A DNA stretch of 33,685 bases. Source: Saprospiraceae bacterium (GTDB lineage Bacteria > Bacteroidota > Bacteroidia > Chitinophagales > Saprospiraceae). Position 1 is the stretch's first letter; each line of letters opens with the position of its first letter. Shown piece after piece: positions 24,403 through 33,494 of the stretch. The DNA lies in NCBI GenBank assembly GCA_020848965.1, contig JADLHE010000113.1, positions 1 through 33,685 of the forward strand. Reading direction: 5' to 3'. The notes under the pieces were generated by a model that was not told where the DNA came from, made no database searches, and saw only the letters and a list, made by a program, of their open reading frames with translations. The translations under genes and the position numbers were made by a program.

Positions 24403-25539
24403 ATGAAATTCGCAACCAAGACCATTCACGCTGGCATCGAGCCAGACCCCAGCACCGGGGCCGTGATGACGCCCATTTACCAGACCAGCACCTACGCCCA
24501 GGCCGCACCCGGCGACCACAAGGGCTACGAATACGCACGCACCCAAAACCCCACCCGGCATGCGCTGGAGGCCAACCTCGCCGCACTCGAAAACGGCGCC
24601 GACGGCATCTGTTTTGGTAGCGGCCTCGCCGCAATGGACGCCATCCTCAAGCTGCTCAGCGCGGGCGACGAAGTGGTGGCCACCAACGACCTATACGGCG
24701 GCTCATACCGCCTCATCACCAAGATTTACGAGCGTTTCGGCCTTAAAGGGCATTTTGTACCCATGTACGATGCCGCCCAGTTCGAACAATACTTGACCCC
24801 GAAAACGAAGCTGATTTGGATTGAAACGCCCACGAATCCGATGCTCAATATCGTGGACATCGAGGCCATTTGCGCCATTGCAAAACGGCGGGGCATCCTC
24901 ACGGCGGTGGACAATACCTTCGCATCGCCCTACCTCCAGAACCCGCTCGACCTCGGTGCCGACATGGTCATCCATTCTGCCACGAAGTACCTCGGTGGCC
25001 ACTCCGACACCGTGCTGGGGGCCGTCGTTGCCAAAGACGCCGAGCTTGCGAAGCAACTCCATTTCATCCAAAACGCCAGTGGCGGCGTGCCCGGCCCGAT
25101 GGACTGTTTCCTCGTGCTTAGGGGCATCAAAACCCTGCACCTGCGGGTGCAACGGGCCTGCGAGAACGCCGAGAAAATCGCCCATGCATTGCTCGGCAAC
25201 CCAAAAATCAACAAGGTTTATTACCCCGGTTTCAAGGACCATCCCGGCCATGAACTGGCCAAAAAGCAGATGCGCCATTTCGGCGCAATGGTCTCTTTTG
25301 ACCTCAAAGAAGATACCCTGGAACACGCCAACCAGATTTTGACCAAAACCAAGCTCTTCACGCTGGCCGAGTCGCTCGGCGGCGTGGAGTCGCTCATCGG
25401 GCACCCATCCACCATGACCCACGCCTCCATCCCAAGGGAAGAGCGGCTAAAGGTCGGCCTCACCGATTCGCTCATCCGTCTGAGCATCGGAGTAGAGGAC
25501 GTGGACGATTTGCTTGCTGATTTGCAGCAGGCGCTCTGA
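24403..25539 (+). CDS. Trans-sulfuration PLP enzyme (cystathionine gamma-synthase/lyase-like)
   Basis: Start at MKFATKTIHAGIEPDPSTGAVMTPIYQTSTYAQ; PLP-lysine motif HSATKYLGGHSDTVLGAVV. Confidence 0.92.
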   Translation: MKFATKTIHAGIEPDPSTGAVMTPIYQTSTYAQAAPGDHKGYEYARTQNPTRHALEANLAALENGADGICFGSGLAAMDAILKLLSAGDEVVATNDLYGGSYRLITKIYERFGLKGHFVPMYDAAQFEQYLTPKTKLIWIETPTNPMLNIVDIEAICAIAKRRGILTAVDNTFASPYLQNPLDLGADMVIHSATKYLGGHSDTVLGAVVAKDAELAKQLHFIQNASGGVPGPMDCFLVLRGIKTLHLRVQRACENAEKIAHALLGNPKINKVYYPGFKDHPGHELAKKQMRHFGAMVSFDLKEDTLEHANQILTKTKLFTLAESLGGVESLIGHPSTMTHASIPREERLKVGLTDSLIRLSIGVEDVDDLLADLQQAL

Positions 25540-25630
25540 AGGGAATTTGGTTGAAGAAGTCGAATCGGTTGAGCTGTTTAACCAACCTGATAAATTCAAT
25601 TCTTCCACCAATTGAACCCAATCACCTCGT

Positions 25631-25667
25631 CGGACAAAGCTGGGAACGCCCGGTGACGCATTGTCCG
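25631..25667. repeat. Intergenic inverted repeat
   Basis: CGGACAA-agctGGGaacgCCCggtgacgca-TTGTCCG. Confidence 0.6.
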
Positions 25668-25680
25668 GCAGGGTTTATAA

Positions 25681-25766
25681 TTGTTTGATTGTTAATTTGT
25701 TATGATTGTTAGCGGCGCTCCGCAACAATCCAGCAATTCCAACAATCCAGCAATCCAACAATTTTT
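25681..25766. repeat. Facing octamer arrays around a perfect hairpin core, upstream of the helicase gene
   Basis: Core GATTGTTaGCGG-CGCT-CCGCAACAATC (25704-25730) flanked by AACAATCA-type octamers in inverse orientation. Confidence 0.8.
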
Positions 25767-25774
25767 AAAATTCA

Positions 25775-27616
25775 ATGAAATTCACAGATTTGAACCTCAT
25801 CGAACCTATCCTGCGCTCTTTGCAGGAAGAAGGTTACGAGACCCCAACCCCCATCCAACAACAGAGCATACCGCACTCCATCGAAGGGCGTGACCTGCTC
25901 GCCTGCGCTCAAACTGGCACTGGAAAAACGGCGGCATTTGCCATCCCGATTCTCCAGCGCATGAACGCAAAATACCCCAACGGTACGGGTAGCAACCATA
26001 TCAAAACCCTGATTTTGACGCCGACCCGTGAGCTGGCCATCCAGATTGGCGATAGCTTCACGGCTTATGGCCGCCATTTGAAGCTGCGCAATTTCGTGGT
26101 CTTTGGGGGCGTGGGCCAAAAGCCACAGGAAGACGCCATGCGCCGGGGCGTGGACATCCTCATCGCCACGCCAGGCCGATTGCTCGACCTGATGAACCAA
26201 GGCTTCGTAAAACTCGACCAACTCGAAATCTTCGTGCTGGACGAGGCCGACCGCATGCTCGACATGGGCTTCATCCACGACGTGCGCCGGGTCATAAAGG
26301 CACTGCCCACTGTTCGGCAGACGCTGTTCTTCTCGGCCACCATGCCGCCAGAAATTGCGAAGCTGGCACACGACATCCTGACCGACCCCGTGAAGGTGGC
26401 CGTGACGCCCGTGAGCAGCACAGCGGAACTGATTGACCAGAGCATTTATTTTGTGGACAAAAACCGCAAGAAACACCTGCTGCTTCACTTGCTCCAGACG
26501 CAGGACATTAAGTCGGTGCTGGTGTTTACAAGGACAAAACACGGCGCAAACCGGGTGGCACAAGACCTTACAAAGGCAGGTATCGAGTCCATGGCCATAC
26601 ATGGCAATAAGTCACAAACGGCCCGCCAGGCAGCTTTGCAGAACTTCAAAACAGGCGAAATCAAGGTACTCGTGGCAACGGACATTGCCGCACGGGGCAT
26701 TGACTTGGAAGAATTGTCGCACGTGGTTAATTTTGACCTGCCCAACGTGCCCGAAACCTACGTTCACCGCATCGGTCGGACAGGGCGGGCAGGGGCGAGC
26801 GGGGTGGCCTTCTCTTTTTGCGATAGCGAAGAAAAAGCCTACCTGCGTGACATTGAAAGGTTGATCAACAAAAAAGTACCCGTCGTGAACGAGCATCCAT
26901 ACCCGCTGGGCAGTGCGCCGAAGGACGAAAGACCGGACGACGACCGCCCACCCCGCCAGCCTCGCAACCAGCCTCGACGGGGCGAGCCTCGCCGTGAGCA
27001 GCAAGGCGGCAGGCCAGCTAGAAATGAGCAACAAAGAGGCGAACAGCCCCGCCGCAATGAACCGCAAAGGGGTGAGTCCCGCCGTGAGGCGCAAGGTGAC
27101 CGCCCACAAAGGGACGGTCAGCCGCAACGCAATGAACCGCAAGGCGACCGCCAGCCTAGGAACGAGCAACAAAGGGGCGAGCAGCGACCGCAAAACGCTC
27201 AAAGCGGGGATGCCCGCCCAGAAGCTGGCAATGGTGAAGAGCGCTCACAATCATCCCGTCGCCGTGGCCGTGGCGGACGTGGACGGGGAGGTCGAAACCG
27301 TGAGAACGCCCCAGCCAATGAAAACCGCCAGCCACAAGGCGACAGGGAGCCACGCAACGAACAGCAGCAGGCAGATAGGCAAGCTCGTCCGCCGCAGCCA
27401 CAGCGGACGCCACAGCCGCCAAGGGAGCAAAAGCCAAAACAGGAAGACAGCTCCGAAAGTAGCGCCAAGTGGTCGTCGCTTTTCCAGGCCACCAAGACTG
27501 GAGCAAAGGGCTTCATCATCAAGAGCGACCGGGATGAGATGTCAAAAGCCAGGGACTCAATGAATAGGCGTGGCGGTGGTGGGCCACCACGAAGTGGCAA
27601 AGGAAGGGGCAGATAA
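25775..27616 (+). CDS. DEAD-box RNA helicase with long disordered R/Q/N/E/P-rich C-terminal tail
   Basis: 613 aa; [43 protein letters not shown]; tail with RNEPQRGE-like repeats. Confidence 0.96.
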   Translation: MKFTDLNLIEPILRSLQEEGYETPTPIQQQSIPHSIEGRDLLACAQTGTGKTAAFAIPILQRMNAKYPNGTGSNHIKTLILTPTRELAIQIGDSFTAYGRHLKLRNFVVFGGVGQKPQEDAMRRGVDILIATPGRLLDLMNQGFVKLDQLEIFVLDEADRMLDMGFIHDVRRVIKALPTVRQTLFFSATMPPEIAKLAHDILTDPVKVAVTPVSSTAELIDQSIYFVDKNRKKHLLLHLLQTQDIKSVLVFTRTKHGANRVAQDLTKAGIESMAIHGNKSQTARQAALQNFKTGEIKVLVATDIAARGIDLEELSHVVNFDLPNVPETYVHRIGRTGRAGASGVAFSFCDSEEKAYLRDIERLINKKVPVVNEHPYPLGSAPKDERPDDDRPPRQPRNQPRRGEPRREQQGGRPARNEQQRGEQPRRNEPQRGESRREAQGDRPQRDGQPQRNEPQGDRQPRNEQQRGEQRPQNAQSGDARPEAGNGEERSQSSRRRGRGGRGRGGRNRENAPANENRQPQGDREPRNEQQQADRQARPPQPQRTPQPPREQKPKQEDSSESSAKWSSLFQATKTGAKGFIIKSDRDEMSKARDSMNRRGGGGPPRSGKGRGR

Positions 27617-27636
27617 GCTCCCTTAAAATATGCATA

Positions 27637-27674
27637 AGCGGTGACGGCTTTCGGGAGCTGTCACCGCTTTTTTC
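27637..27674 (+). terminator. Terminator after the helicase gene
   Basis: AAGCGGTGACGGCTTTCGGGAGCTGTCACCGCTTTTTT. Confidence 0.88.
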
Positions 27675-27715
27675 TTTTATAAAAGAATAGTTGCCATTGC
27701 TATTTTTACCCCAAA

Positions 27716-28531
27716 ATGAACCATATGGCCTTCGCACAAAAGCTATCGCTTTTAACTTGCCTTCACTTTCTCATACTGGTATCGGCCTACGGCCAAAAAG
27801 CCAAGGATTTCACATTTCCCAATGGTGCGAAAGCAGCCATCTGCCTCACCTACGACGACGGCCTGCCGAGCCATGTGCAAACCGTTGGCCCGGCTTTGAA
27901 CAAATATGGCCTCAAAGGCACATTTTTCATCACCGTCAATTCGGCTTCCTTGCAAGACGATATGGACAAATGGCGGGCCCTCGCCACGGCTGGCCATGAA
28001 TTGGCGAACCACTCCGTGTACCACCCCTGCCGAAAATCGCTGCCCGGCATGGACTGGGTTCGGGACTATTACAACCTTGATGGCTACACCGTGGAGCAGG
28101 TTTTGGCGGAGCTAAAAGTGGCCAATGGGTATTTGCAGGCGCTGGACGGCAAGCGGGCTAGGACCTATGCCTATCCCTGCGCACACCTGTTTGCTGGAGG
28201 CGTGAGCTTTAAAGACTCTATCGTACAGGTGGCCACGGCGGCGAGGGGCGTACATGATTTGCTGGTTCCCATCAAAGAAATTGACCTGAACAATGTGGCA
28301 TCGTATGCGCCCAACGGCGTAAGCGGCCAAGAATTGATTGCCTATGTGCAGCGGGTTATTGAGCAGCAAACGCTCGGCACTTTCTGCTTCCACGGTGTGG
28401 GGGCCGAGTACCTGTCCGTTTCAAAAGAGGCCCATGAAGAGCTGTTGCAATGGCTGGCAGGGCACCGCAAGGAGGTTTGGGTAGCGACTTTTGAGGAGGC
28501 AACGGGGTATGTGAAAGCAAATCGAAACTGA
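27716..28531 (+). CDS. Polysaccharide deacetylase family protein (NodB-like), secreted
   Basis: 271 aa; signal peptide, AAICLTYDDGLPSHV, GLKGTFFITV, ATAGHELANHSVYHP. Confidence 0.92.
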   Translation: MNHMAFAQKLSLLTCLHFLILVSAYGQKAKDFTFPNGAKAAICLTYDDGLPSHVQTVGPALNKYGLKGTFFITVNSASLQDDMDKWRALATAGHELANHSVYHPCRKSLPGMDWVRDYYNLDGYTVEQVLAELKVANGYLQALDGKRARTYAYPCAHLFAGGVSFKDSIVQVATAARGVHDLLVPIKEIDLNNVASYAPNGVSGQELIAYVQRVIEQQTLGTFCFHGVGAEYLSVSKEAHEELLQWLAGHRKEVWVATFEEATGYVKANRN

Positions 28532-28574
28532 ACCTTTTGGTAATTGGCAATATTGCCCGAAAGAAATCAACGAT

Positions 28575-29000
28575 ATGGAACTCGAAAAATACAACTTCAG
28601 CCTACCCATCCAAATAAGATGGAGCGATTTGGACCCGCTGGGGCATGTGAACAATGCTGTTTATGTCACTTATTTTGAAATCGTGCGGGGGCATTTCATG
28701 CTGCATGCCTGCCCGGGTTGGGATTGGCAACGGGACATGTTCCTGATTGGCAACGTGACCGTCAATTTCCTCAAGGAGCTGAAGTTGACGGCTGACGTTA
28801 CTGCTGTCCACATCAGGACATCCAAAATCGGGAACAAGAGCTTTGTGCTGGAATATGCCATTACTTCCAAGAAAGGCGATGAGGTAGTCGTTCATGCCAC
28901 GGGCCACACTACGCAGATCATGTTCGACCTAAAAACACGGGCTACCATCGAAATACCGGACTGGGTGCGTGAGGCGTTGGCTGCGTTTGATGGGCTGTGA
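28575..29000 (+). CDS. Acyl-CoA thioesterase, 4HBT hotdog fold
   Basis: 141 aa; IRWSDLDPLGHVNNAVYVTYFEIVR. Confidence 0.92.
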   Translation: MELEKYNFSLPIQIRWSDLDPLGHVNNAVYVTYFEIVRGHFMLHACPGWDWQRDMFLIGNVTVNFLKELKLTADVTAVHIRTSKIGNKSFVLEYAITSKKGDEVVVHATGHTTQIMFDLKTRATIEIPDWVREALAAFDGL

Positions 29001-29042
29001 AGGAAGGGTTAGAAAGGTTGCGGAGCATTGACAGAGCTTTCC

Positions 29043-29050
29043 TATTTTTG
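29043..29050 (+). promoter_or_regulatory. -7 element (TAnnTTTG) upstream of the nuclease gene
   Basis: TATTTTTG with TTG at 29018-29020 (22-nt spacer). Confidence 0.45.
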
Positions 29051-29066
29051 TAGGAAATTATAACAG

Positions 29067-29879
29067 ATGCAGTTTGTAGATATAAAAAACGACATCGCTT
29101 TTCGGAAGATTTTCGGCAACGAGCAGAAATCCGCCCCGCTCATTTCCTTTCTGAATGCCGCATTGGAACTGGAAGGAGACAAACGGGTGGTCAGCGTAAC
29201 GCTCAGCAATCCCAACCTTTTTCCACGTATCGCTGGAGAGAAGGCATCCATCCTCGATGTGCGGGCCACAGACCAAGCCGGACGTAAGTTCGTGGTAGAA
29301 ATGCAGGTCGCCGAAAAAGACGGCTTTGACAAACGGGTGCAATACTACCTCTCCCGTGACTATTCCATGCAGATAAACCGTGGAGAGGATTATCCCTTGC
29401 TGAATCCTGCCTACTTTATTGGGATACTCGACTTTGAGTTCAGCAAAAGCAAGCACTACCATACCCGACACCTACTTTTGGATAAAGCCAGCAATGAGCA
29501 TTTGTTGAAAGACATTGAATTTTCCTTCGTAGAGCTGCCGAAGTTCCTTTTAGAACTTAACGAATTGGCAAGCCCGATTGACAAATGGACTTATTTTATC
29601 AAACATGCGGATGAATTGACGTTTATACCCGATTATGCAAATGAAGACGAGGGATTAAAAATAGCGTTCATTGAAGCAGATAAACACAATTGGTCAAAAG
29701 ACGATCTGATTGCCTATGACAATGCTTCCATTGCCGAGCAAGATGAAAGGGGTAAAATCACAGCAGCCGAAAGAAAAGGTAAAATTGATACAGCAAAAGA
29801 GCTTAGGAAATTGGGGGTTGCCTCAAGCATAATCAAGCAGGCGACAGGTTTATATGATGAGGAAATTGAAAGCCTATAA
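29067..29879 (+). CDS. Rpn/PD-(D/E)XK transposase-like nuclease family protein
   Basis: 270 aa; DIKNDIAFRKIFGNEQ, ILDVRATDQAGRKFVVEMQV (D...ExQ), Rpn-like C-terminal helix. Confidence 0.9.
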   Translation: MQFVDIKNDIAFRKIFGNEQKSAPLISFLNAALELEGDKRVVSVTLSNPNLFPRIAGEKASILDVRATDQAGRKFVVEMQVAEKDGFDKRVQYYLSRDYSMQINRGEDYPLLNPAYFIGILDFEFSKSKHYHTRHLLLDKASNEHLLKDIEFSFVELPKFLLELNELASPIDKWTYFIKHADELTFIPDYANEDEGLKIAFIEADKHNWSKDDLIAYDNASIAEQDERGKITAAERKGKIDTAKELRKLGVASSIIKQATGLYDEEIESL

Positions 29880-29958
29880 CACGCTCGGGCAGCGTTAGTA
29901 TTGCCGTTAGTTTTGGGATAAGCTCTAAAAGAATAATCACAAAACCCTAAGCTAAGAA

Positions 29959-31491
29959 TTACCCCTCTCCTTTCCTCGAAATCCCCCACAGCCCCAAGAA
30001 CGTCAACAGCCCGTTGAGTATCAGCAACTCGAAGCCGAATTTGTAACCGAAGATGGGATAGCCAAAATAACCATTGTAGAGATACACGCCAGCTGTGAAG
30101 AGCACTGAGGCGATGCACACCCATAGGGCACGGCGGTCGGCAATCTGGCGCTTGGTGTAAAAGCCAAAAGCGAAGAGGCCGAGCAGTGGTCCGTAGGTGA
30201 TGCTCGCCGAATCGAAGACGAGCTTGATGACCTCGCCCGTGGCAGCGAAGTGAAACACCATAATGAGCAAGAAGAAAATGGCCGAGAAAGCGATATGCAC
30301 CCGATGGCGGGTACGGGCATGTTCCGGGGTGTTCACCTCCGATTTGCCAAAGCCGAGAAAGTCAATGCACCAAGCAGTGGTGAGCGAAGTAAGCGCTGAG
30401 TCGGCGCTGGCATAGCTGCTGGCCGTGATGCCGAGTATGAACAGGATGCCCACCGCTGCGGGGGCGTATTTGAAAGCGATGGTCGGGAAGAGCAGGTCGG
30501 TATCGGGTACAGACGCTGTGCTGGCCACCCCTTCGGCGAATTTGGTGACTTCTTTCGTGGGGATGTCAATGCCGTTTTGCGCAGCATAAATGAAGAGCAA
30601 CACGCCAAGGGCCATGAACAGCAAGTTCATGAGCACCAGCAGGCTGGAGTAGGAGAAGATATTGATTTGTGCGCCTTTTAGGGTCTTCACCGTCAGGATT
30701 TTCTGCATGATGTCTTGGTCCAAGCCGCTCATCACGATGGCGATGAAGGCCCCGGCGGTGAACTGCTTGAAGAAGTTCTTGGGGTCGCTCCAGCCGCCTT
30801 CGAAGAAGAAAATTTGGGAGCGTTCGTCCTTGGTCACCGTGCTGACGAGGTCGCCAAGGCCGAGGTTCATGTGCTGGCCAACGAGCACGATGGTGAGCAC
30901 GAGCGAGCTGATGAGGAAGAGGGTCTGGAGCGTGTCCGTCCAGATAATGGTCTTCACGCCGCCTTTATAAGTATAGGTGAAAATGAGCAGGATGGTCACC
31001 AGCACCGTAACGAAGAACGGGATATGGAAAATGGGTTCGATGACGAAGGCGTGCAGCACTTTGGCCATCAAAAAAAGCCGAAGCGATGAACCCACCGTGC
31101 GGCTCAGCAGGAAGAAAGCCGAGCCTGTTTTATGCGATACGGGCCCAAAGCGCTGCTCCAAATAACCGTAAATGGACACCAAATGCAGCTTGTAGTACAT
31201 CGGCAGCAGCACCAAGGCGATGACCGAATAGCCGACCATATACCCGAACACCACCTGCATATAGCTCATGGCCGAGGAGTTGACGTAGCCCGGCACGCTG
31301 ATGAAAGTAACGCCTGAAATAGAAGTGCCTATCATGCCGATGGCAATGACCCACCAACTGCTTTGCCGCCCGGCATTGAAGAAGTCGGTGGTGTCGGCCT
31401 TGCGGCTGGTGTACCACGAAATGCCAATAAGCATCGCAAAATAAGCGACGATGATGCTGAGGATGAGGGTGGGTGAGAGGTTTTCGTTCAT
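29959..31491 (-). CDS. Sodium:solute symporter family transporter
   Basis: 510 aa, multi-TM; WYTSRKADTTDFFNAGRQSSWWVIAIGMIGTSISGVTFISVPG. Confidence 0.92.
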   Translation of the reverse strand: MNENLSPTLILSIIVAYFAMLIGISWYTSRKADTTDFFNAGRQSSWWVIAIGMIGTSISGVTFISVPGYVNSSAMSYMQVVFGYMVGYSVIALVLLPMYYKLHLVSIYGYLEQRFGPVSHKTGSAFFLLSRTVGSSLRLFLMAKVLHAFVIEPIFHIPFFVTVLVTILLIFTYTYKGGVKTIIWTDTLQTLFLISSLVLTIVLVGQHMNLGLGDLVSTVTKDERSQIFFFEGGWSDPKNFFKQFTAGAFIAIVMSGLDQDIMQKILTVKTLKGAQINIFSYSSLLVLMNLLFMALGVLLFIYAAQNGIDIPTKEVTKFAEGVASTASVPDTDLLFPTIAFKYAPAAVGILFILGITASSYASADSALTSLTTAWCIDFLGFGKSEVNTPEHARTRHRVHIAFSAIFFLLIMVFHFAATGEVIKLVFDSASITYGPLLGLFAFGFYTKRQIADRRALWVCIASVLFTAGVYLYNGYFGYPIFGYKFGFELLILNGLLTFLGLWGISRKGEG

Positions 31492-31762
31492 TTTTTACAT
31501 TGAGTTGGCAAGGGTATCTAGTGATGCATAGCTAAACAAGCGAGCGGCAAAAATGGAATAAAAAATCATGCTGCACTAGAAAACTTCATGTCCGGCTTAC
31601 CCTTTTGTTAAGGCCGAACTTATGGTTTTGTTAATTGAAGACGGGCTTCTTGAACAGGTAAAATTGAACGGATAAAATTGCAACACGTTCAAACACGCCA
31701 CAACAAAATTCGGCTTGTTTCGACCATCACCTACTTTTTTCATTTCCATTAAATTATCATTT

Positions 31763-32413
31763 ATGAAAAACGCAATTTTTTACGCCACCACAATTATGTT
31801 ATTTACCACAGTCGTAGAAGCACAAAACAGCAAGGTCAAACTGAGCTTTGATTATGGCAGGAGTCGTTCTTTCTTGAACCTGGAAGAAGGGAAAAAAGAA
31901 AGTGCAAATACAACTTACCAACTTGGTATGGACTACTTGCTTGGCAATCGCTGGCACTTGAACCTCGGTATCAGGCACATGACCACCGGCTATGCCACGA
32001 AATTCTCGCAAAGAGAATTCAACGAAACATCAGGAAGTCTAGCGGTCACAAATACAAGCACGCTGAATTATCGGCATTTAGGGTTTCCTATCGGGGTTGG
32101 GTACGAACCCTTAAAGCACTTGGTTTTCCAGATTTCAATCATCCCGACGCACAATGAGACTGCTTACACTTCGCAAAACAACGATGCCAATACTGAAAAC
32201 AATTTTACGCTTGAGTCCACCGCCGGGCTGCCTAGGCAGTTTGGCATATTTTGGGGAGCCAGTGCTGAATATGGGATAGCAATTAATCAACGTCTGGAAA
32301 TACGGCTTGGCGCAAGGGCAACTGCCAGCGGAAAGACGCTGCTTAAAGATGAAGCTCAAATAACTAAGTTGACGGACTATGGTGCATTTTTGGGAATTGC
32401 CTACAAACTGTGA
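31763..32413 (+). CDS. Outer-membrane beta-barrel-like protein
   Basis: Start at MKNAIFYATTIMLFTTVVEAQ; signal peptide, alternating beta strands (LNLGIRHMTTGYATKFS, LEIRLGARATASG). Confidence 0.7.
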   Translation: MKNAIFYATTIMLFTTVVEAQNSKVKLSFDYGRSRSFLNLEEGKKESANTTYQLGMDYLLGNRWHLNLGIRHMTTGYATKFSQREFNETSGSLAVTNTSTLNYRHLGFPIGVGYEPLKHLVFQISIIPTHNETAYTSQNNDANTENNFTLESTAGLPRQFGIFWGASAEYGIAINQRLEIRLGARATASGKTLLKDEAQITKLTDYGAFLGIAYKL

Positions 32414-32419
32414 AGTCCA

Positions 32420-33370
32420 TTAAGGTCGGGAAATTTCGGTGTCGGTTTCCCGACCTTTCCATAAAAAGAAGCCTGCAAAAAAGAATACACCTGCCGAAGA
32501 GAGCACCACAGCCAGTGGTAAGTCTTCGAGGTTACCTTCCTTTAGTTCGTTGATTTTGTCCTGGCTTTGCCATGTGATGAGCACCTGTGCGCCATTGTTG
32601 ATGAAATGCGCCGCAATGGGCACCCAGAGGTTTTGGGTCCAGTAGAAGAGCAGGCCGAGCACCCCACCGAGGAGCAGAATGGCGAGGAAGCGCTGTATCT
32701 CAAAATGCGTGATGCTGAAAATAAGAGCCGTGAGCGCAATGCCCAGCGCAGGCTTCCCGGTGATTTCAATGAGTTTTTGTTGGCCAATGCCCCGGAAGAC
32801 CAACTCCTCGCCCAAGGCTGGCACGATGGCCATGACCACGAGGCTGGCCACCATCTCCCACGGGGTTTGCATGACCAAAAGCCCTTCCATCATCTGGATG
32901 GTGCGCTTCTCGGAATGCACAAAGGATTCCAAGTAGGGAAATTGCTCCACGATGAATTTATTGGCCAAATAGGCCACCTGCGCCAGCGGGAATGCCGACA
33001 TGGCAAATAACAAGCCCAGCATCAAGGTGCTTAAATTGGGCAATTGGTGCAGCGAAACAGCTTGAAGTCCTTTCTTTTTGTAAAAAAGCCAAACAGCGGC
33101 AACCGAAGGCACCAAGAAAGTAAAAGTGTGGTTCAGAAAAAGTGCGGCCCTTACGAAATAGCGGCTTCCAACGCTGCTGTGCTCGTCAATTTTCAACGCC
33201 GATTGAAGGTCCATGCCCCGCAAATTGGCGGCCAAGATGAGCAGCCCACTGCCAAGAATGGCGCACATACCAATCATGAGCAGCATGGTCAGCAGTACCA
33301 TAGCAGGCTTCGGTGCGAATGATTCCGAAGAACCCGATTCTGTATCCGACTCCAAGTGGAGTTCGTTCAT
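32420..33370 (-). CDS. CPBP family intramembrane metalloprotease
   Basis: 316 aa, multi-TM; GEELVFRGIGQQKL, HFEIQRF, AAHFINNG. Confidence 0.92.
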   Translation of the reverse strand: MNELHLESDTESGSSESFAPKPAMVLLTMLLMIGMCAILGSGLLILAANLRGMDLQSALKIDEHSSVGSRYFVRAALFLNHTFTFLVPSVAAVWLFYKKKGLQAVSLHQLPNLSTLMLGLLFAMSAFPLAQVAYLANKFIVEQFPYLESFVHSEKRTIQMMEGLLVMQTPWEMVASLVVMAIVPALGEELVFRGIGQQKLIEITGKPALGIALTALIFSITHFEIQRFLAILLLGGVLGLLFYWTQNLWVPIAAHFINNGAQVLITWQSQDKINELKEGNLEDLPLAVVLSSAGVFFFAGFFLWKGRETDTEISRP

Positions 33371-33429
33371 TCGGTTGCGAGTTTATAAATTTGCGCAAAG
33401 ATAGTTTTAGTTTGCAGTTCGACAGTGGG

Positions 33430-33474
33430 CAGTTGGCAGTCAAGGGCTGCTACCCCGTCGTTGACTGCCAACTG
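33430..33474. repeat. Inverted heptamer-repeat hairpin upstream of pdxJ
   Basis: CAGTTGGCAGTCAA (33430-33443) perfect inverse of TTGACTGCCAACTG (33461-33474), flanked by further CAGTGGG/ACAAACTG units. Confidence 0.9.
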
Positions 33475-33494
33475 ACAAACTGCACACTCGAAAA

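Noticed and set aside
25555-25575. tRNA-like 'gtcgaatcggttg' near 25560
   Set aside because: No cloverleaf or acceptor stem could be assembled around it.
24703-26602. Minus ORFs 24703-25422 and 25772-26602 opposite the Cys/Met enzyme and the DEAD helicase
   Set aside because: Overlap well-supported plus-strand genes with conserved motifs; no recognisable family.
26913-27563. 216-aa +strand and 196-aa minus-strand ORFs within the helicase tail
   Set aside because: Caused by low-complexity repeats that suppress stops in all frames.
28546-28557. Perfect palindrome GGCAATATTGCC upstream of the thioesterase gene
   Set aside because: Too short to separate from chance or a generic operator; no second copy noticed.
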